Of a DNA stretch of 64,000 nt, positions 8,559-17,286 are shown piece after piece. Both the position numbers and the translations under genes were made by a program. The notes beneath the pieces are model-generated. The model had not been told where the DNA came from. It ran no database searches and saw only the letters and a list, made by a program, of their open reading frames with translations. Origin of the DNA: Enemella evansiae (GTDB lineage: Bacteria; Actinomycetota; Actinomycetes; Propionibacteriales; Propionibacteriaceae); assembly GCF_002250705.1 (NCBI RefSeq), contig NZ_NMVP01000036.1:124001-188000 (forward strand). Reading direction: 5' to 3'. Position 1 is the stretch's first letter. Every line of letters begins with the position of its first letter.

Positions 8559-9248
8559 ATGGCGGGCTGGCAGGCCGCACTGGCGGTCGTGATGGGGCTC
8601 GGGGTGGCCGTCATCCTGCTCGGTGGCTTCTGGGATCGGGAACGCCGGTTGCGCGCCCAGCGGGCACGCAGCCTGCCGCCCGACCGGAACGTCCCCGGGC
8701 TGCCCGCCGACGCCGCACCGCCGCGCTATCTCGACCACGACCAGGCCCTGCGTACGCCCGAGGACGCCGAGTCGTTGGCGCTCGACCCGGTACGCCGGAC
8801 GGCGCTGCGGGCCCGCGTCGCCGCGGCCACCCCGGTGCCCGCCGGACTGGCCAGCACCCGCTTCGTCACCGATCCCGATACCGGCTGGGCGGTGGCCGAC
8901 GATGCGACCGTGCTGGTCTGCAGCGAGCCGGTGGAGTCGCTGCGCGAACTGCTGCCGACCCTCGAGCGGGTGCTCGCCGGCGGGACACCGCTGGTGATCG
9001 TGGCGCCCGGGATGCGGGCCGAGGTGCTCGAGACCCTGGAGGCCAATCAGGCGCAGCGATCGCTGCGGGTGGTCGTGGTGCGCGCCGACCACGATCCCCT
9101 CTACCGACTCGCCGAGCTGAGCGGCGCCACCGCGCTGGATCACTCCGACCTGCAGGCCGGGTACGCCCCGGCCTCCGCCTTCGGCGCGGTGTCGACCTGG
9201 GTGTCGGCCAGAAAAGAGAGCTGGGTGCTTGGAGCGCCGGTAGCGTGA
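8559..9248 (+). CDS. Membrane-anchored protein resembling an isolated GroEL apical domain
   Basis: Encodes 229 residues. An N-terminal TM helix (about 5-24) and a basic, Pro-rich linker precede a domain from about residue 95 to the end that parallels the apical domain of GroEL in order. The segment FVTDPDTG corresponds to GroEL FINKPETG; SLRELLPTLERVLAGGTPL to NIREMLPVLEAVAKAGKPL; VIVAPGMRAEVLETLEAN to LIIAEDVEGEALATLVVN; and RLAELSGATAL to DIATLTGGTVI. No equatorial ATPase domain is present and the length leaves no room for one. By analogy it could bind unfolded or hydrophobic segments at the membrane next to SPFH/NfeD. This assignment comes from reading alone. The stop overlaps the next start (GTGA). 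Confidence 0.75.
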   Translation: MAGWQAALAVVMGLGVAVILLGGFWDRERRLRAQRARSLPPDRNVPGLPADAAPPRYLDHDQALRTPEDAESLALDPVRRTALRARVAAATPVPAGLASTRFVTDPDTGWAVADDATVLVCSEPVESLRELLPTLERVLAGGTPLVIVAPGMRAEVLETLEANQAQRSLRVVVVRADHDPLYRLAELSGATALDHSDLQAGYAPASAFGAVSTWVSARKESWVLGAPVA

Positions 9249-9889
9249 CGACCCTTGCACGATCGGTCCTGACCGCGCCGTTTCGGGCGATGACCTGGCG
9301 ACGGACGCTCTACGGTCTCCTCGGGCTCCCGGTCGCGGCCGTAGGCTTCGCTCTCCTGATGACCGGTGTGATCGCCAGCATCCCGCTGATGATCGTGCTG
9401 CTGGGCACACTCGTCTTCCTGCTCTCCGCCGCGGTCGCCGGACGGGTCGCGGCCTTCGAGCGGGGACGGGCACGCTTCCTGCTGCGGGCCGATATCGGTG
9501 AGCCGCACGAGCACCCTCGGGTCGAGGGCCGTCTGCTGCGGAGATTCGGCGCCCGGGTGGGTTCGTGGCGCACGTGGCGGGAGATCCTGTTCGTGGTGTT
9601 CAACCTGCCGGTGTCGTTCGTCGTCTTCTTCCTGTGCGTCTACCCCTGGATCCAGGTGGCCTACAGCATCAGTTACCCGATCGTTTTCTGGGGCGCCGAG
9701 TTCGGACCGGATTCGTGGGGCGGACCGAGTTGGCTCGGTGTCATCGCGGTCCACTCGCTTCCCGGATACGTCCTGCTCTTCGCCACCCCATGGATCGTTT
9801 GGGGCGCGACCTGGCTGCAGGTCCGCTGGATCCAGCTCATGACCGGCTCGCCGCGCAACCGGTCACTCGGAGCCTCATCCGGCACTTGA
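9245..9889 (+). CDS. Sensor-domain membrane protein without kinase domain
   Basis: Encodes 214 residues starting at a GTG that overlaps the preceding stop (GTGA), implying translational coupling. There are four to five hydrophobic segments, beginning with RTLYGLLGLPVAAVGFALL and ending with a TM pair around PGYVLLFATPWIVWGATWLQ. The arrangement and the WREILFVVFNLPVSFVVFFL segment resemble the actinobacterial 'putative sensor' domain (PF13796) that usually sits at the N-terminus of histidine kinases. No HisKA/HATPase follows here; the protein ends after the membrane domain. Coupling to the GroEL-apical-like gene suggests a shared membrane role. Confidence 0.72.
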   Translation: MTTLARSVLTAPFRAMTWRRTLYGLLGLPVAAVGFALLMTGVIASIPLMIVLLGTLVFLLSAAVAGRVAAFERGRARFLLRADIGEPHEHPRVEGRLLRRFGARVGSWRTWREILFVVFNLPVSFVVFFLCVYPWIQVAYSISYPIVFWGAEFGPDSWGGPSWLGVIAVHSLPGYVLLFATPWIVWGATWLQVRWIQLMTGSPRNRSLGASSGT

Positions 9890-9943
9890 GGCTTTTCTGC
9901 GGCTGTCGAATGACCGCCCGCCCGCGGCGCCGAAAGGCACCGC

Positions 9944-10297
9944 TCAGGCGTAGCCGAGCTGATGCAACTGCTCGTCGTTGATGCCGAAGTGGTGGGCGAT
10001 CTCGTGCACCACGGTGATGTGCACCTCATCGACCACCTCGTCGCGGTCCGAGCACATCGCCAGGGTCGGATTCATGTAGATGAAGATCCGGTCGGGCAGC
10101 ACCATCGTGTAGTCGGAATTCCTTTCCGTCAAAGGGATTCCGTCATAGAGACCGAGCAGTTTGGGGTCCCCCTCGGGGGGTTCCTCCTCGATGATCACGA
10201 TGCAGTTGTCGATCAGCGCGACCAGCTCGTCGGGCACCTGGTCGAGGGCATCGGCCACCAGATCCTCGAACTCCCCGAACGACATCTCCACCGCCAT
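9944..10297 (-). CDS. Minimal zincin-like metallopeptidase (DUF1025-type)
   Basis: Encodes 117 residues with no signal peptide, so it is cytosolic. It contains the zincin helix HEIAHHFG near the C-terminus followed by INDEQLHQLGYA, and a conserved N-terminal half (MSFGEFEDLVADALDQVPDEL). This matches the minimal 'metallopeptidase family protein' seen throughout Actinobacteria; the natural substrate is unknown. It is convergent with the Sensor-domain gene and divergent from the SH3b protein gene. Confidence 0.9.
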   Translation of the reverse strand: MAVEMSFGEFEDLVADALDQVPDELVALIDNCIVIIEEEPPEGDPKLLGLYDGIPLTERNSDYTMVLPDRIFIYMNPTLAMCSDRDEVVDEVHITVVHEIAHHFGINDEQLHQLGYA

Positions 10298-10528
10298 GGC
10301 CCGAACCTATCCGACCCGACAAATCACATCATTGTAATTTTACACCCGCACACGGCGTGTCGAGTTGCCCTCGGGACGAAAGTTCCTCTGATCGATTGCT
10401 GAGGATTCTGAGTCGTGGATAAAGTCCTGCGCAGTCTGAGGTTGCTGTTGCGGACGGGTTCACAGTGAGCCGCTCGCCGGGCCGCCTGGGACGACCCGAT
10501 CCTGGGGAAGGGACCGGGCCACTGACGC

Positions 10529-10548
10529 GACGGCTGGGGAAGGCCGTC
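10529..10548 (+). other. Hairpin in the 5' leader of the SH3b protein gene
   Basis: GACGGC-TGGGGAAG-GCCGTC forms a 6-bp stem directly before the GGGGAGGA ribosome binding site. A second CTGGGGAAG lies 34 bases upstream of the loop copy. The 264-bp region 10298-10561 is otherwise gene-free. It could be a structured leader; I cannot match it to a named riboswitch. Confidence 0.35.
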
Positions 10549-10561
10549 GGGGAGGAACATC

Positions 10562-11923
10562 GTGAACGTCCTGCGCAATGTCAGGGCGGTGGTCGCCCTG
10601 GGCGGCGCTGCCGTTCTGCTCACCAGCGGCGGCCTGGTCGCCAGCGTCGCCGCCAGCCGATCGGCCCAGGCCGACCCCTTCACGGTGCGCGCCAACGGCG
10701 GGTTGAACGTCCGCTCCGGCCCCGGCCTGAACAGCCCGATCATCGGCGGCCTGCCCACCGGTGCGCGGATCGACTCCACCGGCCCGGCGAAGAACGGCTG
10801 GATGCCGATCAGCTACCGCGGCGGCACCGGCTGGGTCTCCGACCTCTATCTGAACGCCCAGGGCATCGGGCAGCAGCCAGCCGGCAACACCGTCGCCCAG
10901 GGCTCGGCGTACACCACCGCCGCGCTGAACGTGCGCACCGGCGCCGGTATCAGCTACCGCGTGGTGACCGTGCTCGCCAAGGGCACCCGGGTGGACAGCA
11001 CCGGCGTGCAGAGCAACGGCTACACCCAGATCCGCCACCAGGGTCAGACCCGCTGGGTCTCCAGCCAGTACCTCTCCGGCAGCCCTGCGACCCCCGCACC
11101 CTCCCCCGGCCCCGGCCTGCCCCCGATCGTCGGCACGGCCACCGCGACCGCCGAACTGATGATCCGCACCACCTCCGGCGCGGTCTTCACCAACATCAAG
11201 GACGTGCCGCGCGGCACCGTGCTGCAGCTCACCGGCGTCACCGAGAACGGACGCACCCAGATCGTCTTCGAAGGCGCGGTGCGCTGGGTGAACAGCAGCT
11301 ACCTCTCCGGCACCTCGACGGTCGGCAAACCGCCGACCAGCGGGTTGCCCGCCGTCGTCGGCCAGAAGTACGCCACCACCGCCCTGATCCTGCGCTCCGG
11401 GTCCGGCGATGTGTTCACCAGCTACGGGGACGCACCCGCCGGGGCCCGCCTGGACGTCACCGGGCGGGTCGAGAACGGCCGCGCCCAGATCGTCTACAAC
11501 GGTGCGGCCCGCTGGGTCACCGCCAAGTATCTGAGCGACACCGCACCCGGTCCGGTCGGCGGTGGCGGTGGTTCCGCCAACGTGGTCGGCGCCGCCGGGC
11601 TGACCGCGAACTCGCGGCAGGTGCTGGCCGAACTGCAGGCGAAGTTCCCCGAGATCCGCTCCTACGGTGGGGTACGCCCGGACTCGATCCCCGATCACCC
11701 CTCGGGTCGGGCCATCGACGCGATGACCTACACCGATGCGGCACTCGGCCAGCGGGTCGCCGACTACATCCGCGCCAACGCCACCCGGCTGAACGTGGAG
11801 TATGTGATCCACAACCAGCGGATCTATTCGGTGGCCCGATCCTCGGAGGGCTGGCGCTACATGGCCGATCGCGGCTCGGTGACCGCCAACCACAAGGACC
11901 ACGTGCACATCACGGTTCGCTGA
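10562..11923 (+). CDS. Secreted cell-wall protein with four SH3b domains and a VldE/ARB-07466-type C-terminal domain
   Basis: Encodes 453 residues starting at GTG behind GGGGAGGA. A signal peptide (about 1-38, ending AQA) precedes four bacterial SH3 repeats, each with the pattern LNVRSG/LMIRTT, a Gly/Arg-Val-Asp segment, NGxxQI and RWVSSxYLSG, separated by Pro-rich linkers. The C-terminal 100 residues (LAELQAKFPEIRSYGG, HPSGRAIDAM, HNQRIYSVAR and a final DHVHITVR) match the actinobacterial ARB-07466-like domain associated with cell-wall hydrolases; its conserved His/Asp pattern suggests a metal-dependent enzyme. SH3b domains typically bind peptidoglycan. It converges on the GT87 gene with a 14-bp overlap. 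Confidence 0.88.
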   Translation: MNVLRNVRAVVALGGAAVLLTSGGLVASVAASRSAQADPFTVRANGGLNVRSGPGLNSPIIGGLPTGARIDSTGPAKNGWMPISYRGGTGWVSDLYLNAQGIGQQPAGNTVAQGSAYTTAALNVRTGAGISYRVVTVLAKGTRVDSTGVQSNGYTQIRHQGQTRWVSSQYLSGSPATPAPSPGPGLPPIVGTATATAELMIRTTSGAVFTNIKDVPRGTVLQLTGVTENGRTQIVFEGAVRWVNSSYLSGTSTVGKPPTSGLPAVVGQKYATTALILRSGSGDVFTSYGDAPAGARLDVTGRVENGRAQIVYNGAARWVTAKYLSDTAPGPVGGGGGSANVVGAAGLTANSRQVLAELQAKFPEIRSYGGVRPDSIPDHPSGRAIDAMTYTDAALGQRVADYIRANATRLNVEYVIHNQRIYSVARSSEGWRYMADRGSVTANHKDHVHITVR

Positions 11924-14474
11924 CGACCTCCGCGCGGCGGGCCCGCCAGGGGCGGTTGTTGAACATGGCGACGAGCAGCAGGATGCTGGTCGCGAACGGC
12001 ATGAAACCGGCCGCGAGCTTGTGCCAGAAGTTGTAGGTGAACTCGATGTTGTTGTCCGACGGCAGCGCCAGATGGAACTGGAAGGCCTGCCAGAGGGCCA
12101 GGGCGAGCAGCAGGAATCCAATGGTGGCAGGCAATCGCGCCGTTGCGTTCGTATCCGGCAGCTCGACCCGCTGACCCAGGTCGGAGAACCACCACTGGCG
12201 GGCCGCGATCAGCGCACCGGGTAGCAGCCACAGGTAGTAGTAGTTCCAGGCCAGCGGGGAGATCAGGATGGTGGCCGCACCGCACAGGGTGAGCGCCAGC
12301 CATTCCTGGCCGACCCGGTGCCAGCGGACGGCGGCGAACAAGCCGATCAGGCCGATCACGATGCCCAGCAGGGTCAGCAGGATGCGGGTGCTGTCGGCGT
12401 ACCCGACGAAACGCTGCATGGCACTGACGAAACCCTGGTAGTGCACCAGCGGGCCGGCGGCGTAACCACCGATCTTGCCGCCGAGCAGCAACCGGAAGAA
12501 CTGGATCGTCTGACTGGGCAGGATCAGCGCAGTACCGAGGGTGACCGCGGCACCGGTGCCGATCGCGACCAGCGCGGCCCGATAGCGACGGGTGAGCAGC
12601 AGATAGATGATGAACAGCCCGGGGATGATCTTGATCGCGGTCATCAACCCGATCAGCACCCCCATCGGGATCAACCGTTCCCGGTCCAACCGCGGGAATC
12701 GCTTCACCGGCAGGATTCGCCGCAGCACGCCGGGCCCCGGCGCGAGATCGAGGAAGATCAGCGCCACCATCAGCCCGTGGATGTTGCCCATCTTGATGTC
12801 GGCGTCCAGGGTGCCGATCAGACAGAGCGCCGCGGCCACCAGCACCGGCGCGCGCCAACCGCGTACGCCGATCCGCCAGACGACCGCGGTGAAGGCGCAC
12901 ACGTTGAGCACCTGCATGACGAACATGCCGACGGTCCGCATGTCCAGACTCAGCCCGGTGGGCAGCGCCAGGACCGCGGCGAACGGCGGATAGAGGAATG
13001 GCCAGCCCTGGATGTTGTAGATGTCCCCGCCCTGCAACAGGGTGCGCGCGGCGACGGTGTAGACGTCGAAGTCGGGCATCAGCGGCCGCCACGGGATGAA
13101 GCTGGACTCCGGCCGGAAGAAGGATCCGGCGAGCCACATCGCGGCCAGCAGCGGGACCCACCAACCGATCCAGCGGGTCGCGAAGGCCTCGGTGGGGTCA
13201 CCGGCCGCGCTGGCATCGACCGGCGGGCGCTCGCTCGACCGGCGCTCGGCGCGGAGGCGTACCAGCTCGAGGGTGAGCATCAGGACAGCGAAGGCGATCA
13301 GCAGCAGCGCGGAGCCGTTGGCCGTCCACTTCTCCAGGGCGCTGAGGGGCGGATCCTCGGCCTCATGGCCCTCCTGGATGACCCGCCAGGGCCGCATCCC
13401 GGCCCAGACCACCAGCGCGGCGCCCAGGATCCGGGCGATCGCCGGCAGTCCGCGGAGCAGCAGCGCGACCGCCAGCGGGGCCAGCCAGATGTATTCGTGC
13501 GGCCAGACCAGCCAGTTGACCGAAGTGACGGCCAGGCCGACCACCCCGACCGCGGTCCAGGCGTACCCCCGCCGAGCCAGCAGCAGACCGGCGGCGAGCA
13601 GCAGCAGCGCGGTCAGCCAGGCCACCCCGACCGCCAGCAGGGCCGGTGTCCCCCAGCGCATCAGGGAGCCGGTGATCGACTGGTTGTTCAGGTTGAGCAC
13701 CACAGCAGGATCGGGAATCAGCCGCTCCGGTACCGCGATCCGGAACCAGCGGGCGGTCGCCCCCGGGGAGACCAGCAGCGCCACAAGCGAGCAGGCGGTG
13801 GCGACGCCGAGACCGACGAGTGCAGCGCGGCGCCGTCGGGCGGCGGCCAGCACGAGCAGGAAGGGTGCCAGATAGGGCGAGACCGCGATCGCCAGACCGG
13901 TGGCCACCCCACCCCAGCGGGAGCGGCCGGTCGGGGAGATCAGATCGATCCCGATCAGCCCGACCAGGATCAGCAGTGGCGTACCGAGGGAGAACGCGGT
14001 GCGAACCGGTTCGGTGTTCAACACGATCACCCCGGCCAGCCCGACCCGCCAGCCGAGCACCGGGATCCGGCGCAGCGCGAACGCCACCACGGCCACGTTG
14101 AGCAGCCCCCAGACGATCTCCAGCAGCGGCCACGGGAGCAGGCTCAGCGGACTGGCGGCCAGGGCCGCGAACGGGGTCAGCCGGAACGGGGTTCCCGGGT
14201 CGTACATCCGTTTGCCCGACAGCAACGGGCCCGAGGCGTCCAGCATGGTGTGCAGCTCGACCAGCTGCGGGCGCCAGGGCGTGAACGTGCCACCACGGCT
14301 GATCACCCAGCTGGCCGCGAAGGCCAGCAGCAGCAGCCCGAAGATGGACGCACCGCGGCGCTGCCAGGTCGGCCGGGGGCCGGTCGGCTGCACCTGGAGA
14401 GCCCAGTCCCGGGCAGGGCCCAGCCGGGTCAGCGCGCGCTGGCCCACCCGAGAGATCTCCTGCCGCTGCACCAC
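11910..14474 (-). CDS. Tandem double GT87 (DUF2029) GT-C membrane glycosyltransferase
   Basis: Encodes 854 residues with about 20 hydrophobic helices. The protein divides into two homologous polytopic halves. The first starts near residue 40 (FTPWRPQLVELHTML, then TPFAALAASPLSLLPWP). The second starts after a cytosolic linker near residue 430 (FIPWRPLMPDFDVYTVAART, LYPPFAAVLALPTGL, ADIKMGNIHGLMVAL, ISPLAWNYYYLWLLPG). Each resembles one GT87 mannosyltransferase unit of about 400 residues that uses polyprenyl-phosphate sugars. The second half keeps the acidic first-loop motif (DFDVY), whereas the first half has VELHTML there, so only one half may be catalytic. A fusion of two GT87 units is unusual. 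Confidence 0.82.
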   Translation of the reverse strand: MVQRQEISRVGQRALTRLGPARDWALQVQPTGPRPTWQRRGASIFGLLLLAFAASWVISRGGTFTPWRPQLVELHTMLDASGPLLSGKRMYDPGTPFRLTPFAALAASPLSLLPWPLLEIVWGLLNVAVVAFALRRIPVLGWRVGLAGVIVLNTEPVRTAFSLGTPLLILVGLIGIDLISPTGRSRWGGVATGLAIAVSPYLAPFLLVLAAARRRRAALVGLGVATACSLVALLVSPGATARWFRIAVPERLIPDPAVVLNLNNQSITGSLMRWGTPALLAVGVAWLTALLLLAAGLLLARRGYAWTAVGVVGLAVTSVNWLVWPHEYIWLAPLAVALLLRGLPAIARILGAALVVWAGMRPWRVIQEGHEAEDPPLSALEKWTANGSALLLIAFAVLMLTLELVRLRAERRSSERPPVDASAAGDPTEAFATRWIGWWVPLLAAMWLAGSFFRPESSFIPWRPLMPDFDVYTVAARTLLQGGDIYNIQGWPFLYPPFAAVLALPTGLSLDMRTVGMFVMQVLNVCAFTAVVWRIGVRGWRAPVLVAAALCLIGTLDADIKMGNIHGLMVALIFLDLAPGPGVLRRILPVKRFPRLDRERLIPMGVLIGLMTAIKIIPGLFIIYLLLTRRYRAALVAIGTGAAVTLGTALILPSQTIQFFRLLLGGKIGGYAAGPLVHYQGFVSAMQRFVGYADSTRILLTLLGIVIGLIGLFAAVRWHRVGQEWLALTLCGAATILISPLAWNYYYLWLLPGALIAARQWWFSDLGQRVELPDTNATARLPATIGFLLLALALWQAFQFHLALPSDNNIEFTYNFWHKLAAGFMPFATSILLLVAMFNNRPWRARRAEVVSEP

Positions 14475-14549
14475 CGAGCCATCATGGCACGGCCGATCCA
14501 GCCCGGCCGGGGATTCGATGGGTCAGCGATTCGGCCCTGACCGGCCGGT

Positions 14550-15470
14550 TCAGGGGTTCAGGCTGGTCCCGGTGGCGGCCTCGGCGACGGCCCACAGAGA
14601 GCTCGCCAGCGTGGGCCCCTCGGTGCTGCGATAGAGCTTGGTCGGCGCGGTCGAGCCGACCAGCCCGAACCGGCCACCCGGTCCGTAGTAGCCGCCGTTG
14701 ACCGCGGCCGGGTCGGCGGCGGCGACCAGCAGCGGCTCGGTGCCGGTCTCCACCTCTTGGGCGGGCAGCACGTTGAGATCGGTCATCCGCTTGGTCAGGG
14801 TGCTGCGCCGGCTGCCGCCCAGGGCCGCACCGGCGGACTGCAGGTTGGTGCGGGTGTAGCCGGGGTGCGCCATCGTCGAGGTGAGCGGCCACCCGCGCTC
14901 GGTGGAGAGTTTCGCGAGCTGCAGGCCCATCAGCAGGTTGCCGAGCTTGGACTGGGCGTACGCCCGTTCGGGCCGGTAGCTGCGTTGCCAGTCGAGGTCG
15001 GCGAAGTTGATCGAACCCAGTTGGGCCATGCCGCTGGACATGGTCGTGACGCGGGGCCGCTCGGCCTGCAGCAGGGTGGGCAGCAGCCGGACGGTGAGCG
15101 CGAAGTGGCCGAGGAAGTTGCTGCCCCACTGGAGTTCGAAGCCGTCGGCGGTGGTGAGCCGTTCCGGCGGGGTCATCACACCGGCGTTGTTGATCAGGGT
15201 GTGCAGCGGCCGGCCGTCGGCGACCAGTTCATCGGCGAAGGCGCGGATGCTGGCCAGGCTGGACAGGTCGAGCAGCCTGATCTCGAGGTTGGCGCCGGGG
15301 ACCTGCTGGAGGATTTCCGCGCGGGCGGCCTCGGCCCGCTCGGCGGAGCGGCAGGCCATCACGATCTCGGCGCCGGCGGCCGCGAGCCGTTTGGTGGCCT
15401 CCTTGCCGGTGCCGCTGTTGGCCCCGGTGATCACGATCCGACGTCCGCTCTGGGCGGGCACCATATACAT
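14550..15470 (-). CDS. Short-chain dehydrogenase/reductase (protochlorophyllide-reductase-like)
   Basis: Encodes 306 residues. The classical SDR features are in place: cofactor motif TGANSGTGKEA, NNAGV, catalytic Ser in MSSGMA, and YAQSK (Tyr/Lys). The layout (long substrate loop, HPGYTRTNL) is that of the actinobacterial group annotated as protochlorophyllide-reductase-like SDRs; the real substrate is unknown. ATG 15470 is used; ATG 15464 is an alternative and neither has a clear ribosome binding site. It is separated from the acyl-CoA ligase operon by a repeat array, so it is probably transcribed separately. Confidence 0.88.
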   Translation of the reverse strand: MYMVPAQSGRRIVITGANSGTGKEATKRLAAAGAEIVMACRSAERAEAARAEILQQVPGANLEIRLLDLSSLASIRAFADELVADGRPLHTLINNAGVMTPPERLTTADGFELQWGSNFLGHFALTVRLLPTLLQAERPRVTTMSSGMAQLGSINFADLDWQRSYRPERAYAQSKLGNLLMGLQLAKLSTERGWPLTSTMAHPGYTRTNLQSAGAALGGSRRSTLTKRMTDLNVLPAQEVETGTEPLLVAAADPAAVNGGYYGPGGRFGLVGSTAPTKLYRSTEGPTLASSLWAVAEAATGTSLNP

Positions 15471-15491
15471 GTTTCATTTGTAGCAGGGCCG

Positions 15492-15617
15492 CATGACGCC
15501 GGCTGAGCGAGCGCAGCGCAGCGTCCTACCCACGTCGGCTGAGCGAGGAGCGCAGCGACGAGTCGAAGCCACGCCGGCTGAGCGAGCGAGGTACGAGCGA
15601 GTCGAAGCCCGCCCGTC
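15492..15617. repeat. Dispersed type-A repeat array (three units)
   Basis: Three tandem degenerate units of GGCTGAGCGAG(GAG)CG... ending CGAGTCGAAGCC, the reverse orientation of the units at 6.5 and 28.2 kb. It lies between the SDR gene and the family-2 hairpin. Confidence 0.7.
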
Positions 15618-15618
15618 A

Positions 15619-15684
15619 GAATTTGCGGCTCGATTCACCAACCGACCCCATTCCACGGCGTGTCGCAGATCGAGCCGCAGATTC
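15619..15684. repeat. Family-2 hairpin repeat, copy 2
   Basis: Arms GAATTTGCGGCTCGAT and ATCGAGCCGCAGATTC around a 34-base spacer. It begins about 15 bp beyond the stop of the acyl-CoA ligase gene, where it could act as a terminator. The first copy is at 5419-5483. Confidence 0.7.
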
Positions 15685-15698
15685 CGCAGCCGGGTTGC

Positions 15699-17282
15699 TC
15701 AACCCAACCGCGCCCGGATGTCGGGTTTGACGATCTTGCCGACCTTGGAGCGGGGCAGGTCATCCCAGACCTCGATCTGCTTCGGGGTCTTCACCGAGCC
15801 GATCCGGCTCTTCACGAATGCCTTGAGCTCCTCGGGATCGACCTGGTGTCCGGCGGCGGGTTGCACCACGGCCACCACCCGCTCGCCCCATTTCTCATCG
15901 GGCAGGCCGATCACCGCACAGTCCTGCACCGACTCGTGCGCGAAGAGCGCCTGTTCGACCTCGCTGGAATAGACGTTGAAGCCGCCGGTGATGATCATGT
16001 CCTTGGCGCGGTCGACGATGAACAGAAAACCGTCGTCATCGAGGTAGCCGATGTCACCGGTCCGGTGCCAACCGTCGATGCTCGCCTCCGCGGTGGCCTC
16101 GGGATTCTTGTAGTAGCCGCGCATCACCAGCGAGGAGCGGACCACGATCTCACCGCGCTCCCCCGTTCCCAGCAGGGAGCCGTCCTCGGCCAGAATGCCG
16201 ACCTGCACCAGGGGGCTGGGTCGGCCAGCGGAGGCGAGTCGGTCCGTGGCGATCTCGCCGTCGGCACCGAAGTGATCGCGCGGTGCCATCGTCGAGATCA
16301 TCATCGGTGCCTCGGTCTGGCCGAACAACTGCGCCATCGGCCCGATCCGGCGCAGCGCCTCCGCCAGCCTGGTCACCGAGATGGGCGCCGCGCCGTACCA
16401 GAAGCACTGCAGCGAGGACAGGTCGGTGGCATCCAACTCGTCGGCGGCGAGCACCATGTAGATCAGCGTCGGCGGGAGGAAGGTGTGGGTGACCCCGTGC
16501 GCGGCGATCAGCCGCAGGAACTCCGCCACGTCGGGACGACGCATGATGATGATTTCCCCACCCAGGCAGAGAATCGGGAAGCAGAGCACCCCGGCTGCAT
16601 GGGTCAGCGGCGCCAGCGCGAGATAGACCGGCCGCCCTTCGAACGGATAGCTCATCAGGGTGATGGCGCTCATCGTCTCAAGGTTGTGCCCGGTGAGCAT
16701 CACCCCCTTCGGCCGGCCGGTGGTGCCACCGGTACCGGCGATCAGGGCCAGGTCGTCCGCGGGGTCAGCCGGGTCGGATTGGACGACACCGCCGCGCCCG
16801 CGTACCTGAACGGGCGCGGCGATGTCTGCTTGCGGGGCCGGTCGGTCACCGGCGTCGAGGAACTCGGCCCAGCCGAGCGCACTCTCGACCTGGCCGTCGA
16901 GGCACACCCAGGTGTGCACGGCGGCCAGGTCGGGGCGGATCTGGGCCACCAGGTCGGCGTACGCGGCCTGGAAGATCAGCACCTCGCAATCGAAGAGCTC
17001 CAACAGGTCCCGGTTCTCGGCGGCCTCGTTGCGCGGGTTGATCGGGCACCAGACGCAACCGGCGCGGGAGATGCCGAAGACCCCGGAGAACGCGACCGGG
17101 TCGTTGCCGGACAGGATCGCGACCTTCGACCCGGGCCGCGCCCCTGCGGCGTACAGGGCATCGGCGATCCGCCACGACAACTCCTGCACCTCGGCGTACA
17201 ACATCGACTCGCCGTCGGTGGTCAGGCAGGGCCGGTCGGGACCCAGTGATGCCCCCTTGTCCAGGTAGTCGACGAGCCGCAT
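15699..17282 (-). CDS. Acyl-CoA synthetase (AMP-forming, FadD-like)
   Basis: Encodes 527 residues of an ANL-superfamily ligase that activates a carboxylate via acyl-AMP to an acyl-CoA. Visible motifs are the P-loop AGTGGTTGRPKGVM, FGQTEA (A5), GWHRTGDIGYLDDDGF (A7), RAKDMIITGGFNVYSSEVE (A8) and the C-terminal lysine in PRSKVGKI. The substrate class cannot be read. It is the third gene of an operon with the SDR and saccharopine-dehydrogenase-like genes (4-bp gap), controlled by the divergent TetR at 19400. This suggests catabolism or modification of a specific acid, ketone or alcohol. Confidence 0.92.
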   Translation of the reverse strand: MRLVDYLDKGASLGPDRPCLTTDGESMLYAEVQELSWRIADALYAAGARPGSKVAILSGNDPVAFSGVFGISRAGCVWCPINPRNEAAENRDLLELFDCEVLIFQAAYADLVAQIRPDLAAVHTWVCLDGQVESALGWAEFLDAGDRPAPQADIAAPVQVRGRGGVVQSDPADPADDLALIAGTGGTTGRPKGVMLTGHNLETMSAITLMSYPFEGRPVYLALAPLTHAAGVLCFPILCLGGEIIIMRRPDVAEFLRLIAAHGVTHTFLPPTLIYMVLAADELDATDLSSLQCFWYGAAPISVTRLAEALRRIGPMAQLFGQTEAPMMISTMAPRDHFGADGEIATDRLASAGRPSPLVQVGILAEDGSLLGTGERGEIVVRSSLVMRGYYKNPEATAEASIDGWHRTGDIGYLDDDGFLFIVDRAKDMIITGGFNVYSSEVEQALFAHESVQDCAVIGLPDEKWGERVVAVVQPAAGHQVDPEELKAFVKSRIGSVKTPKQIEVWDDLPRSKVGKIVKPDIRARLG

Positions 17283-17286
17283 GGGT

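Noticed and set aside
10298..10561. Cyclic di-AMP (ydaO) riboswitch before the cell-wall gene
   Set aside because: Such riboswitches often precede this gene type, but I could not align the conserved core; only simple hairpins are visible.
12318..14540. Long Gln/Arg-rich plus-strand frame opposite the GT87 gene
   Set aside because: Low-complexity composition typical of antisense frames in GC-rich DNA, while the minus strand has a clear polytopic membrane protein.
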